A stretch of 11,088 nucleotides of DNA from an uncultured Chlorobiaceae bacterium (lineage in GTDB: Bacteria; Bacteroidota; Chlorobiia; Chlorobiales; Chlorobiaceae), in assembly GCA_903929845.1 (NCBI GenBank), contig CAIYWF010000052.1:1-11088 (forward strand), given 5' to 3'. The position numbers and the translations under genes are program-made. This document shows positions 1-7,665 of the stretch, in pieces (the first letter of the stretch is position 1; each line of letters starts with the position of its first letter). The notes beneath the pieces are model-generated. The model was not told the origin of the DNA, ran no database searches, and was given only the letters and a program-made list of their open reading frames with translations.

Positions 1-1
1 G

Positions 2-364
2 GTCTTCTACAACTTCATTTTGAAATGTTTTTTGTTGATCGACCTGAAACTTGGCAAACTTACCCATCAGGATGTTGGGCAGATGGATGGCTATGTTCGC
101 TTGTTTGAAGATCAGTTTAAAGTGCAAGGCGACAATCCAACAATCGGCCTGATTCTTTGCTCCGACAAGAGTGAGGCGGTCGCCAAATATTCGGTTTTGC
201 ACGAAAGCAAACAGATATTTGCATCGAAATATCTCAAATTCCTCCCGACGGAAGAGGAGCTCAAGCTCGAAATTGAAAAAGAACGCAGGCTGATTGAAGC
301 GAATCTGGCTGACCGAAAACGACTATCATCATTCGATGAAAACATCCCCAGTGATGCAGAATAA
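2..364 (+). CDS. YhcG/DUF1016 PD-(D/E)XK nuclease-family protein, C-terminal 120 aa (5' partial)
   Basis: The reading frame is open from the first bases, so the gene begins outside the window and only its last 120 codons are present. The fragment opens with FYNFILKCFLLIDLK, continues through GKLTHQDVGQMDGYV and then IGLILCSDKSEAVAKYSV, and ends in a charged helix (EEELKLEIEKER). This is the typical C-terminal half of the YhcG/DUF1016 family, assigned to the PD-(D/E)XK nuclease superfamily; DLK and the LCSDK segment belong to its conserved core. These proteins often sit beside restriction-modification genes, and here the gene lies 29 nt upstream of res in the same direction, so they are probably co-transcribed. 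A TTG at position 20 could be read as a start, but the homology runs through it, so I treat the gene as truncated by the window. Its exact role in restriction is not established. Confidence 0.9.
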   Translation, partial: VFYNFILKCFLLIDLKLGKLTHQDVGQMDGYVRLFEDQFKVQGDNPTIGLILCSDKSEAVAKYSVLHESKQIFASKYLKFLPTEEELKLEIEKERRLIEANLADRKRLSSFDENIPSDAE

Positions 365-393
365 GAGCAGCATAACCGTGAAGCAATTACCTC

Positions 394-3300
394 ATGAAAT
401 TCAAGTTCAAAGTCCAGCCCTATCAAACCAACGCGGTTGACTCCGTTGTTGACTGTTTTGCAGGGCAGGTCAATACCTCGCAAACGACCTATACCATTGA
501 TCCTGGCAAGGCACCCATTCCACTGGAATTCACCGGGTTTAAAAATGCTGATCTGCTTTTGACCGAGTCACAACTGAAAGAGAATATTCACGAAGTTCAG
601 CAGCGCCAAAACCTTCCTTTATCTGAGGCATTGATTTCGAGCGCAAAGTGCAGGGTAAACCTCGATATCGAAATGGAAACCGGTACGGGTAAAACCTACT
701 GTTACATCAAGACCATCTTTGAGCTGAACAAGCTGTATGGATGGAGCAAGTTTATTATTGTAGTGCCGAGTATTGCCATTCGTGAAGGCGTCTATAAATC
801 ACTGGAGATTACGGCTGACCACTTTACCGAAAGCTTTGGCAAGAAAGTTCGATTCTTCATCTACAACTCAAAGCAGTTACACCAGATTGAAAGCTTTTCG
901 TCTGACGCGAGCATCAACGTCATGATCATCAACATTCAGGCGTTCAATGCAACCGGCAAGGATAACCGGCGCATCTATGATGAACTGGACGATTTCCAGT
1001 CTCGCCGGCCAATTGATGTTATCAGCAGTAACCGGCCAATTCTCATTCTTGATGAACCCCAGAAAATGGGAGGTGCCAAAACGCTGGATGCCGTGGCCAA
1101 GTTCAAGCCGCTGATGATTTTGCGTTATTCGGCTACCCATCGTACTGAACAAAACAGGGTTCACCGGCTTGATGCACTGGATGCCTATAACCAGAAGCTG
1201 GTCAAAAAGATAACGGTTCGTGGCATAACGGTAAAGGGTCTTGCGGGTACGAATGCCTATCTCTATCTGGAGTCTATCGAAATATCGAGAAGTGCCCCTT
1301 TGGCACGAGTCGAAATGGAGGTCAGACAAGGGAACGGGATCAAGCGGGTCGTGAAACGATTTGAAAAGGGGCGTGACCTGTTTGTGGAATCTGGTGAGCT
1401 GGATCAGTATCGAGGCTTTGTCATTTCAGAAATCAATGCCCGTACAGATACTGTTGAATTCAGTAATGGCCATCGCCTGACCGCTGGTGAAGCTACCGGG
1501 GATGTCAACGAATCGACCATCCGCCGCATTCAGATCAGGGAGACTATCAAGGCCCATCTTGATAAAGAGAAGCTGCTTTTTGCACAGGGTATCAAGGTGC
1601 TTTCGCTCTTTTTCATTGATGAGGTGGCGAAATACCGTGACTACAGCCAGGCCGACGAAAAGGGGGAATATGCACGCATTTTCGAGCAGGAGTATGAGCT
1701 GCTCAGGGCCGAGTATCTCGGCGAACTGGCTTTGGATAATGTGCCCTACCGAAAATATCTTGAAAGAGATGTGCCGGATAAGGTACATGAGGGATATTTC
1801 TCCATTGACAAAAACAAGCGCCAGGTTAATCCGGAGACCAAGCTTGTCAAAGATGAAGAGACCGGAACTAAAACAGCAATCTCTGATGATGTGGATGCGT
1901 ATGACCTGATCCTGAAAAAAAAGGAACGGCTACTCTCATTTGAAGAGCCGGTCAGGTTCATCTTCTCGCATTCAGCGCTGCGTGAAGGGTGGGACAATCC
2001 GAATGTCTTTGTTATCTGCATGCTGAAGCACAGTGATAACACCATTTCCCGTCGTCAGGAGGTTGGTCGTGGATTACGGCTCTCCGTTAACCAGAATGGT
2101 GACAGAATGGACCATCCGGCAACCGTGCACGATATAAATGTGTTGACGGTGGTTGCCAGTGAAAGCTATAAAGAGTTTGTAACCAACTTGCAGAAGGAGA
2201 TCAGCAATTCACTCTCTGCTCGTCCGAGAAAAGCCGATGAAGCCTATTTCACAGGGAAAACTATCCAGACCGAAACCGGACCTTTGGAAATCGATCCGAC
2301 CATGGCCCGGAAAATTTACAGGTACCTGCTCAAAAACGATTACACCGACGATGCTGACAGAATAACCCCCGCATATCATACAGCAAAGGCTGATGGGACT
2401 TTGGTAACGTTACCTCCTGAGTTGGCACCTCATGCAGATCAGATTTACATGCTTATCGACAGTGTCTTCAGTGAATCCCAATTGCCCCAGGTGGGAGATG
2501 ACCGGAGGCCAAAGATCAACCCGTTAAACGACAACTTTAGCAAGAAAGAGTTCAGGGAGCTCTGGAACCGGATCAACCATAAGGCAATCTACCGGGTTGA
2601 GTTTGACTCGGCGGAACTGGTTCGCCACTGTATTCGTACACTGGACAAGGAGCTACGGGTCAGTCCGCTTCAGTACACCATCCACGCCGGCACTCAAAAA
2701 GAGCAGATTACCGATGAGCAACTCAAGAGTGGCGAGAGTTTTAAGCTTGAGGAGACTTCGATTGAGCGCAATAAAGTTACAATTCACTCGATGGTCAAGT
2801 ATGATCTTTTGGGCAAGCTTGCTGGCAATACAGAGTTGACCCGCAAGAGCATTGCCGAAATTCTCGGGGGTATACACCCTGCTGTTTTCAAGCAGTTCCG
2901 GGAAAATCCGGAACATTTCATAGCTGAAGCTACCCGCCTGATCAAAGAGCAAAAAGCCACGATTATCATTGAGCGGTTGAGTTACGATGAAATTGCCGAC
3001 CGGCACGATATTGAAATCTTTACCACTGGCCAGAGCAAGCAAGACTTCTCAAAGGCAAGTGAAAAGCTGAGGAACCACATCTACGATTATGTGGTCACGG
3101 ACTCGAAAATTGAAAAAGCTTTTGTGCATGAGCTTGATACCAGCACTGAGGTTATTGTTTATGCCAAACTGCCTCGCGGGTTTCTCATCCCTACACCGGT
3201 AGGCGACTACAATCCGGACTGGGCAATTTCTTTCAAAGAGGGCGCTGTCAAGCATATCTACTTTGTAGCTGAGACCAAGGGCTCAATGTCGAGTATGGAG

Positions 3301-3441
3301 CTGCGAGCCATTGAGGCCACAAAAATCGAGTGTGCGCGGAAATTCTTTGAAGAGATCAATGAGCGGGTTGAACGGGATAAGGTAAGGTATGATGTTGTGA
3401 CTGATTTTGGGAAGCTGATGGCGATTGTGGGGGGAGGGTGA
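394..3441 (+). CDS. res: Type III restriction enzyme, helicase-endonuclease subunit (Res)
   Basis: This 1015-aa protein is the size expected for a Type III Res subunit. It would hydrolyse ATP to move along DNA and cut when paired with the Mod methyltransferase-recognition subunit. Visible motifs in order are an N-terminal Q-tip-like stretch (VQPYQTNAVDS, about residues 7-17), Walker A GTGKT (97-101), Walker B DEPQ (220-223), an SAT-type motif in RYSATHRT (about 244-251), helicase motif VI QEVGRGLRL (555-562), and a C-terminal PD-(D/E)XK nuclease with PDW (Asp942) followed by ETK (Glu960, Lys962). All key residues are intact, so the gene looks functional. The ATG at 394 matches the usual family N-terminus (MKFKFKVQPYQ), although its ribosome site is weak. 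The mod gene is not visible and should lie upstream of the YhcG gene. The stop codon overlaps the start region of abiH. Confidence 0.95.
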   Translation: MKFKFKVQPYQTNAVDSVVDCFAGQVNTSQTTYTIDPGKAPIPLEFTGFKNADLLLTESQLKENIHEVQQRQNLPLSEALISSAKCRVNLDIEMETGTGKTYCYIKTIFELNKLYGWSKFIIVVPSIAIREGVYKSLEITADHFTESFGKKVRFFIYNSKQLHQIESFSSDASINVMIINIQAFNATGKDNRRIYDELDDFQSRRPIDVISSNRPILILDEPQKMGGAKTLDAVAKFKPLMILRYSATHRTEQNRVHRLDALDAYNQKLVKKITVRGITVKGLAGTNAYLYLESIEISRSAPLARVEMEVRQGNGIKRVVKRFEKGRDLFVESGELDQYRGFVISEINARTDTVEFSNGHRLTAGEATGDVNESTIRRIQIRETIKAHLDKEKLLFAQGIKVLSLFFIDEVAKYRDYSQADEKGEYARIFEQEYELLRAEYLGELALDNVPYRKYLERDVPDKVHEGYFSIDKNKRQVNPETKLVKDEETGTKTAISDDVDAYDLILKKKERLLSFEEPVRFIFSHSALREGWDNPNVFVICMLKHSDNTISRRQEVGRGLRLSVNQNGDRMDHPATVHDINVLTVVASESYKEFVTNLQKEISNSLSARPRKADEAYFTGKTIQTETGPLEIDPTMARKIYRYLLKNDYTDDADRITPAYHTAKADGTLVTLPPELAPHADQIYMLIDSVFSESQLPQVGDDRRPKINPLNDNFSKKEFRELWNRINHKAIYRVEFDSAELVRHCIRTLDKELRVSPLQYTIHAGTQKEQITDEQLKSGESFKLEETSIERNKVTIHSMVKYDLLGKLAGNTELTRKSIAEILGGIHPAVFKQFRENPEHFIAEATRLIKEQKATIIIERLSYDEIADRHDIEIFTTGQSKQDFSKASEKLRNHIYDYVVTDSKIEKAFVHELDTSTEVIVYAKLPRGFLIPTPVGDYNPDWAISFKEGAVKHIYFVAETKGSMSSMELRAIEATKIECARKFFEEINERVERDKVRYDVVTDFGKLMAIVGGG

Positions 3442-3446
3442 TGAGT

Positions 3447-4337
3447 ATGAAGCTTTACATTATAGGGAATGGATTTGATCTGTATCACAACATGCAGACA
3501 AGCTTTACTGATTTCCGAGAGTTCACAGAAAGAAATGCACGTGATACCTTCAATGCAATCGACACATATGTACCAATTGATGCAAACTGGGCTGACCTTG
3601 AATCGGCTCTTGCTGATTTGGATGTGGATTGGGTCATTGAAGATTTAAGTGATTTTATGCCCTCTTACGGTGCTGATGATTGGAGTGATTCCGGCCACCA
3701 TGATTTTCAGTTTGAAGTTGATCGAGTGGTTCAGCATCTGTCATCTGACCTGTTATCTTATTTTGAAGATTGGATTTCGCAGATTCCAATCCCCGATCCG
3801 AATACAGTAAGACGACTTACGACAATAAATCCACAAGCAAAGTTCCTTACATTTAATTACACGCCGACTCTTGCCTATTTGTATGGCGTACCTGCTGACC
3901 GCACCCTGTACATTCACGGTTCAGCGGCTGATCCTGAGCAAAATATCATACTGGGACATGCCTGGAACCCTCAGGATCGAAAGTCATTGAATGATCGGCC
4001 AGATATTGCAGAAATTGACACCCGGTTAATGGAAGCAAATGGAATTATTGATCGATTTTTCTCTGCTACATTCAAACCTTCGAAACAATTGATCAATAAG
4101 CACCGTTCATTTTTCGATAGGCTTGATGGTGTTTCAGAGGTGGTTGTGCTGGGGCACTCGCTATCCGATGTAGACGCCGAGTATTTTAAGGAGTTGCTTG
4201 CTGTGCCTTCCATTGCATTAGCGACATGGACAATTGCCTGTCGCCCAGAGGACAATCTCGAAAACAAAGTACAACGAGTCGTTAAACTTGGTATATCTTC
4301 ATCTAAAGTCAAGCTAACAGATTGGAGTTCCTTGTAA
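3447..4337 (+). CDS. AbiH-family abortive infection protein
   Basis: The 296-aa protein starts with the diagnostic AbiH motif GNGFDLYH (residues 7-14). It also carries the family's other conserved blocks: FNYT (136-139), IHG (156-158), LGH (169-171) and LGHSLSDVDAEYF (235-247). AbiH was first described as a lactococcal phage-resistance gene; its biochemical activity is not settled, so I claim only family membership. Possible starts are GTG 3438, ATG 3441 (overlapping the res TGA) and ATG 3447. I prefer 3447 because the strong GGAGG at 3433-3437 lies 9 nt before it but only 3 nt before 3441, and because family members usually begin just ahead of the GNGFDL motif. The overlap with res implies translational coupling, so this is probably an accessory defence gene carried with the Type III system. 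Confidence 0.9.
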   Translation: MKLYIIGNGFDLYHNMQTSFTDFREFTERNARDTFNAIDTYVPIDANWADLESALADLDVDWVIEDLSDFMPSYGADDWSDSGHHDFQFEVDRVVQHLSSDLLSYFEDWISQIPIPDPNTVRRLTTINPQAKFLTFNYTPTLAYLYGVPADRTLYIHGSAADPEQNIILGHAWNPQDRKSLNDRPDIAEIDTRLMEANGIIDRFFSATFKPSKQLINKHRSFFDRLDGVSEVVVLGHSLSDVDAEYFKELLAVPSIALATWTIACRPEDNLENKVQRVVKLGISSSKVKLTDWSSL

Positions 4338-4418
4338 AGGCCAAAATGGGATGTTTGATATACCCTTTCAGAAGCAGCTCATAATTGCCGCTTGTGAAGA
4401 CTGTGTTTTAGATTGCAT

Positions 4419-5630
4419 CTAAGATCTGCTCTTCAAAAAACGACGGAGTTCATCCTCTTTGCCAATGATTCGGGAAAATTGAAACTCACGAGATCCAAGA
4501 ACCTTATAATCCTGTATCATGTTTCTGTCAAAAAGGTAAGTCGCAGCAGGGTTAAGTCTTCGTGCCTCCCAACCATAACGGTCTATAATAGTTTTGCTAT
4601 CTGCAGGGAAATCTTGATCATTCATGATGTCGGCAGCGAGTTTGAGAGCATCTTTTTTTGGATTCCACGGCATCCAATGCTCATCGAATTCGGAAAATAG
4701 CGATGGTTTAACCATTACATTGCGAGAGTCATTCTTGAAGAATGACGAAAGCTCAAAAAGAGCGTCCGTAGTATCAGCGACTGTTAGGCCCGTTTCTTCA
4801 GCCAAAGACCCTATATTTTTAAGCGGATCAAGTGCTCGACCGTATTTTGTATTTTCAACAAAGTATCGAGCAACCACGTTTGCTGCAGTTGAGTATCCGG
4901 TCACTGTTCTTACAGATGATGCCACCACGTTTGGGGCTGGACCAAGCGGGGGCTTGCGGGTTATGTCATGTATATCATTTATTAGCTGCACTATATCATC
5001 ATCCCCACTGATTTCTGGCGCATGCATACCCCAAAGGAGCGGAGGCAAAGCTGAAGTGGCAAGATTGTGTCTGACAGGAAGAAAACGACACTCGTTCCTC
5101 AGTTTCTTTACCAATCCTGCGTCCATTTCCTGGTTTACCCAAGGTTTTGTAACGGATGTTGGAGTAAGCAGAACAAGAAAATGTGTACAATTTCTCAAAC
5201 CGTCATCAATTTTTTGACGCAGGCTATCTCCAGCTTTGATACACCACTCAGCCCACCATGTTTCAATTCCGTTATCTTGAAAACGATTGGCGATCCGTTT
5301 GGCTAACTCAGAGTCTTCGAACGCGTAGGATAAAAAAACCTGAGGTGATTTACCGGCTTTAGTACTTGGCATTATGTTTTCCTTCTTTTCAATTCCCAAC
5401 CTTCTGCTTACCAGTTCAATGAGTTGTGGCGAGCCTTCCACATGTAAGTTTAGGTTATTGGGGTAATTTCCTCGAATCACAACTGTAGGAAATTCACCAC
5501 TTACAGGATCACGCACTGAGCCAACCTTTTCTCTGATTTGCGCCTCAATGCTCATCAGCACGGTTTTCATGATGGTGTCAGCAATATTATCAGGACGCAC
5601 GCGTTGTCCATTGAATTCGAAGTATATCAT
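4419..5630 (-). CDS. TIR-domain protein, putative NAD-cleaving defence effector
   Basis: A 403-aa protein in three parts. Residues 1-85 form an N-terminal domain I do not recognise (VGSVRDPVSGEFPTVVIRG, then LHVEGSPQLIELVSRRLG). Residues 97-225 are a TIR domain: FLSYAFEDSELA (99-110), WWAEWCIKAGDSL (125-137), and KPWVNQE (162-168), where Glu168 sits at the position of the catalytic glutamate of TIR NADases. Residues about 240-403 look like a winged-helix-rich C-terminal region (SLAEETGLTVADTTDALFEL at 275-294). Many bacterial TIR proteins deplete NAD during infection; NADase activity here is inference. The ATG at 5630 has a good ribosome site (AGGAAA, about 8 nt upstream). The gene follows the ubiquitin-like operon in the same direction, 143 nt after the DUF6527 stop, and no clear terminator separates them. 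It converges on abiH. Confidence 0.9.
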   Translation of the reverse strand: MIYFEFNGQRVRPDNIADTIMKTVLMSIEAQIREKVGSVRDPVSGEFPTVVIRGNYPNNLNLHVEGSPQLIELVSRRLGIEKKENIMPSTKAGKSPQVFLSYAFEDSELAKRIANRFQDNGIETWWAEWCIKAGDSLRQKIDDGLRNCTHFLVLLTPTSVTKPWVNQEMDAGLVKKLRNECRFLPVRHNLATSALPPLLWGMHAPEISGDDDIVQLINDIHDITRKPPLGPAPNVVASSVRTVTGYSTAANVVARYFVENTKYGRALDPLKNIGSLAEETGLTVADTTDALFELSSFFKNDSRNVMVKPSLFSEFDEHWMPWNPKKDALKLAADIMNDQDFPADSKTIIDRYGWEARRLNPAATYLFDRNMIQDYKVLGSREFQFSRIIGKEDELRRFLKSRS

Positions 5631-5696
5631 AAGAGTTTTCCTGTATAAAAAAATCGCAGAGTATTCCTATTTAAACTGTGCCGAACGTGCCTCCGT

Positions 5697-5873
5697 CTAT
5701 AAGACCTCTTCTTCTTGGCAAAAATCCGCTTCTCTGTACCAACGTAGCAGTTCTTCTGGTAACGTAGATGAACTCAGATTCTCAAAAGCGACTTCAACAG
5801 TACAAATGCCTCGGACAAGAGATTCCGCGCGTTTTGCTTGAATGTTGGTTTTAAATCTGAAACCTTTTTGGCG
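5697..5873 (-). other. Start-less open frame overlapping the DUF6527 3' end (frameshift tail or small gene)
   Basis: In the -1 frame relative to DUF6527 there is an open stretch of 58 codons, of which about 33 overlap the DUF6527 end and the rest run past its stop to a TAG at 5697-5699. The translation looks protein-like, with segments such as RAESLVRGICTVEVAFENL and LPEELLRWYREADFCQ and an acidic end (EEEVL). It has no ATG, GTG or TTG. The two frames could be joined at the run AAAAAG (5864-5869), a sequence type prone to -1 slippage. It may be the real C-terminus of DUF6527 reached by programmed frameshifting, the mark of a one-base indel, or chance. Confidence 0.3.
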
Positions 5874-6196
5874 TCAGCCAAATCAAGGGATTGTACTTGT
5901 TCAATTTGTCGTCTGGACATTTGCTTTGCCCACACGATATGCCCGCTACGAATCCAGTAGTGCGACTGGCAAGGAAAGCCCCAATTCCCGATGGATGGAG
6001 TCAACGAAACTGTTCCATTTCGATCAATCAATTGCCACTTAGAAGGTTTAAGTGGGGTTACGACCTCCAACCCACATCCACAGCAACACAAGTGCGATGC
6101 TGTGGAAAAACGCTTCGAAATATAGAGCACTCCTGGGTCAAGCTTTTCAGGAATGAATTCCACAAACTGATGATTTATGTGCGTCAGTTGCTGCAT
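5774..6196 (-). CDS. DUF6527-family protein of a ubiquitin-like operon
   Basis: The 140-aa protein shows the DUF6527 signature: FVEFIPEKLDPGVLYIS (11-27), HLCCCGCG (35-42), TPLKPSKW (47-54), PSIGNW (67-72) and PCQSHYWI (75-82). The clustered Cys37-39, Cys41, Cys76 and His79 could bind a metal or form a catalytic centre; neither is proven. As I recall, members of this family recur beside bacterial multiubiquitin and E1-like genes, as here, so a role in processing or attaching the ubiquitin-like protein is a reasonable inference. The start at 6196 overlaps the end of the E1-like gene by 13 nt, pointing to coupled translation; a ribosome site is only weakly visible (GAAAG). The last 30 or so residues are less conserved, and a second open frame overlaps them, so the natural C-terminus is uncertain. 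Confidence 0.85.
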   Translation of the reverse strand: MQQLTHINHQFVEFIPEKLDPGVLYISKRFSTASHLCCCGCGLEVVTPLKPSKWQLIDRNGTVSLTPSIGNWGFPCQSHYWIRSGHIVWAKQMSRRQIEQVQSLDLADAKKVSDLKPTFKQNARNLLSEAFVLLKSLLRI

Positions 6197-7365
6197 TCAG
6201 GTCTTTCAATAATCATTTCGCCAGTTGCGATGGAAAAGCCCTGATAGTATTCGCATGATGCATCTCGGTAAAAACCAAAAGTTTTTTTCCAGCGAATTAC
6301 AGCCATCGCAGCATTAAGGGAATTAAGTTCAGCGATCTGGATATTCGTCGCATATTCGTTGCCGTCTGCAGAAGTGTCAGAGAAACTGATATTCTTGACT
6401 GCTTGATTGAAATTATCTGATGTCACGGGACTCATGCGAACGATTCCAGTGAGCATCTCATCCTGCATCACAACTCCCAGACCAACATCAACAAAAGGTA
6501 TAGAGTTTTTATACAACCAGTCGAAAATGACCTTTTTGGTTGGGTTGCTGTCCATGCAGACAAATACGAAGTCCATCCCTTCAAGCAAATTTAAATTTTC
6601 TTCGGTCAAATAAGCAGCATATGGCACGAGACCATGTCGTAAGCGATTATATTTTTGATGGAAATACTCAACTTTAGAAAACTTTTCTTCAAGCTGACTT
6701 CCGGAAGCAGCTCCAGGTGATCGAAACGCATTGTGTTGTGAAAATACATCGCCGTCAATCAGGTGGATTTCCTTAACTGGAGTCTTTGCTACCAAGTCGA
6801 GCACATATGCGCCAGTGCCCCCCAAGCCCACAATCGCAATCTGTTGACCGGCAACCTTGTCATTCAAGGAGCCAATTCCGGATCTACTCGATGCAGTATC
6901 AGCATAGCAGAAAACGCTTTTTTCATTTTCGTCCGGTACAATCAATGGAAATGTGCAAGGTGTGCATTCCTGAAGGAGTTGAGCTTCCCCATGGATTCGT
7001 CCAACATACGTTGTTACCTTATGATGGTAATCGCGATAATCTGCTTTGGCGGAAAACATATAATCCACATGAATGCCATCACCGAGATTTTGTGGGGGAC
7101 TCGAATGCTCAAAAGGTGTGAGCTTTGCCCCGTTACTATAGCAGGGATGTTCTCCGATCCAATAGGCGGTATGCGTACTCGGTTTATTCGCCACATTATT
7201 TGTGGCTTCGAAATTGCATACCAATGTCCCTCGCAGGACATTGGCTGTAGAGTTCACGTAAGGGATATTTTTTACCAAAATATATCCTCCACGAATTTCG
7301 ATCTCATAACCTTCGTTCTGCAAACGAAGGAGATCGGGACTAAGAGCGATTGGTTGACGTGACAT
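6184..7365 (-). CDS. Fused E2-like (DUF6791-type) / ThiF-family E1-like activating enzyme
   Basis: The 393-aa protein has an N-terminal half (1-160) of the type fused to bacterial E1s and related to E2 domains: GEHPCYSNGAKL (71-82), a GIHVDYMFSAK block (97-107) and DYHHKVTTYVGRI (112-124). Residues 165-380 are a ThiF/MoeB-type adenylation domain: a nucleotide-binding loop GLGGTG (180-185), LIDGD (202-206) followed by HNAFR (211-215) at the place of the usual NLNR motif, and CMDSNP (270-275). E1-like enzymes adenylate the C-terminus of a ubiquitin-like protein with ATP, and the matching small protein is encoded immediately upstream with a 26-nt overlap. Cys75 (HPC) is a candidate conjugation residue, but I cannot confirm it. 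Start ATG 7365 has an AAGGA ribosome site about 9 nt upstream, inside the ubiquitin-like gene. Stop at 6184 overlaps DUF6527. Confidence 0.9.
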   Translation of the reverse strand: MSRQPIALSPDLLRLQNEGYEIEIRGGYILVKNIPYVNSTANVLRGTLVCNFEATNNVANKPSTHTAYWIGEHPCYSNGAKLTPFEHSSPPQNLGDGIHVDYMFSAKADYRDYHHKVTTYVGRIHGEAQLLQECTPCTFPLIVPDENEKSVFCYADTASSRSGIGSLNDKVAGQQIAIVGLGGTGAYVLDLVAKTPVKEIHLIDGDVFSQHNAFRSPGAASGSQLEEKFSKVEYFHQKYNRLRHGLVPYAAYLTEENLNLLEGMDFVFVCMDSNPTKKVIFDWLYKNSIPFVDVGLGVVMQDEMLTGIVRMSPVTSDNFNQAVKNISFSDTSADGNEYATNIQIAELNSLNAAMAVIRWKKTFGFYRDASCEYYQGFSIATGEMIIERPECSN

Positions 7366-7606
7366 CGAATTCCATTCCTTCTTTTATTTTGACTTTCTGA
7401 CCTTCCACTAAGGTACCTGTCGGTTTTGAAGAACTACCGCGACTATATTGTACAGTGAACTGAACTCCGTCACCGCTTGGCGGATTATCAAAGGCCAGTC
7501 TAATTATTTCTTCAAAGCTGACCTCATCGTTTTTAGGAAGTACCTTGGCCCGACCATTTACATAGATCGTAACGGTCTTTTCTTCATGTTTTGAATGTTC
7601 TTGCAT
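7340..7606 (-). CDS. Ubiquitin-like protein, single multiubiquitin-type domain
   Basis: This 88-aa protein fits one copy of the multiubiquitin domain: KTVTIYVNGRAKVLP (10-24, first beta hairpin), SFEEIIRLAF (30-39, helix), VQFTVQYSRG (48-57), GTLVEGQKVKIKEGMEFDV (64-82), ending TSTNRS. Other family members often carry several tandem copies; this one has a single copy. The tail lacks the Gly-Gly of eukaryotic ubiquitin, so the chemistry of any conjugation would differ or the tail may be processed. The start ATG at 7606 is chosen because a strong GAGGTGA ribosome site lies just upstream and homology begins shortly after; a longer open frame up to 7768 would run through the promoters and the start of the divergent gene. 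As first gene of the operon it would be the most abundant product, consistent with a modifier protein. Confidence 0.88.
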   Translation of the reverse strand: MQEHSKHEEKTVTIYVNGRAKVLPKNDEVSFEEIIRLAFDNPPSGDGVQFTVQYSRGSSSKPTGTLVEGQKVKIKEGMEFDVTSTNRS

Positions 7607-7649
7607 GCTGCTCACCTCGTTTAAGTGTTTTTTGTTGTAATTATGAATA

Positions 7650-7665
7650 ATTGCTATTCTGCAAT
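7650..7665. promoter_or_regulatory. Operator copy 1, palindrome ATTGC-N6-GCAAT
   Basis: The sequence ATTGC TATTCT GCAAT is a perfect 5+5 palindrome with a 6-nt spacer. It covers the predicted -35 region of the rightward XRE promoter and lies just downstream of the predicted start of the leftward ubiquitin-like transcript. The same half-sites and spacing recur at 7701-7716. It is most simply a binding site for the XRE protein encoded at 7741. Confidence 0.7.

Noticed and set aside
1487..1909. A 140-aa + strand frame inside res.
   Set aside because: It overlaps intact res coding sequence in another frame and is rich in Arg, Ser and Met with no family features.
4395..4435. Small inverted repeats (TTAGAT-TGC-ATCTAA at 4408-4422 and TGAAGA/TCTTCA) between the convergent abiH and TIR genes as a bidirectional terminator.
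   Set aside because: The stems are short and AT-rich and no T-run follows in the right place on either strand.
4624..5217. A 197-aa + strand frame opposite the TIR gene.
   Set aside because: It is antisense to a well-supported TIR domain, has a composition rich in Ser and Phe typical of a reverse-strand shadow, and shows no motif.
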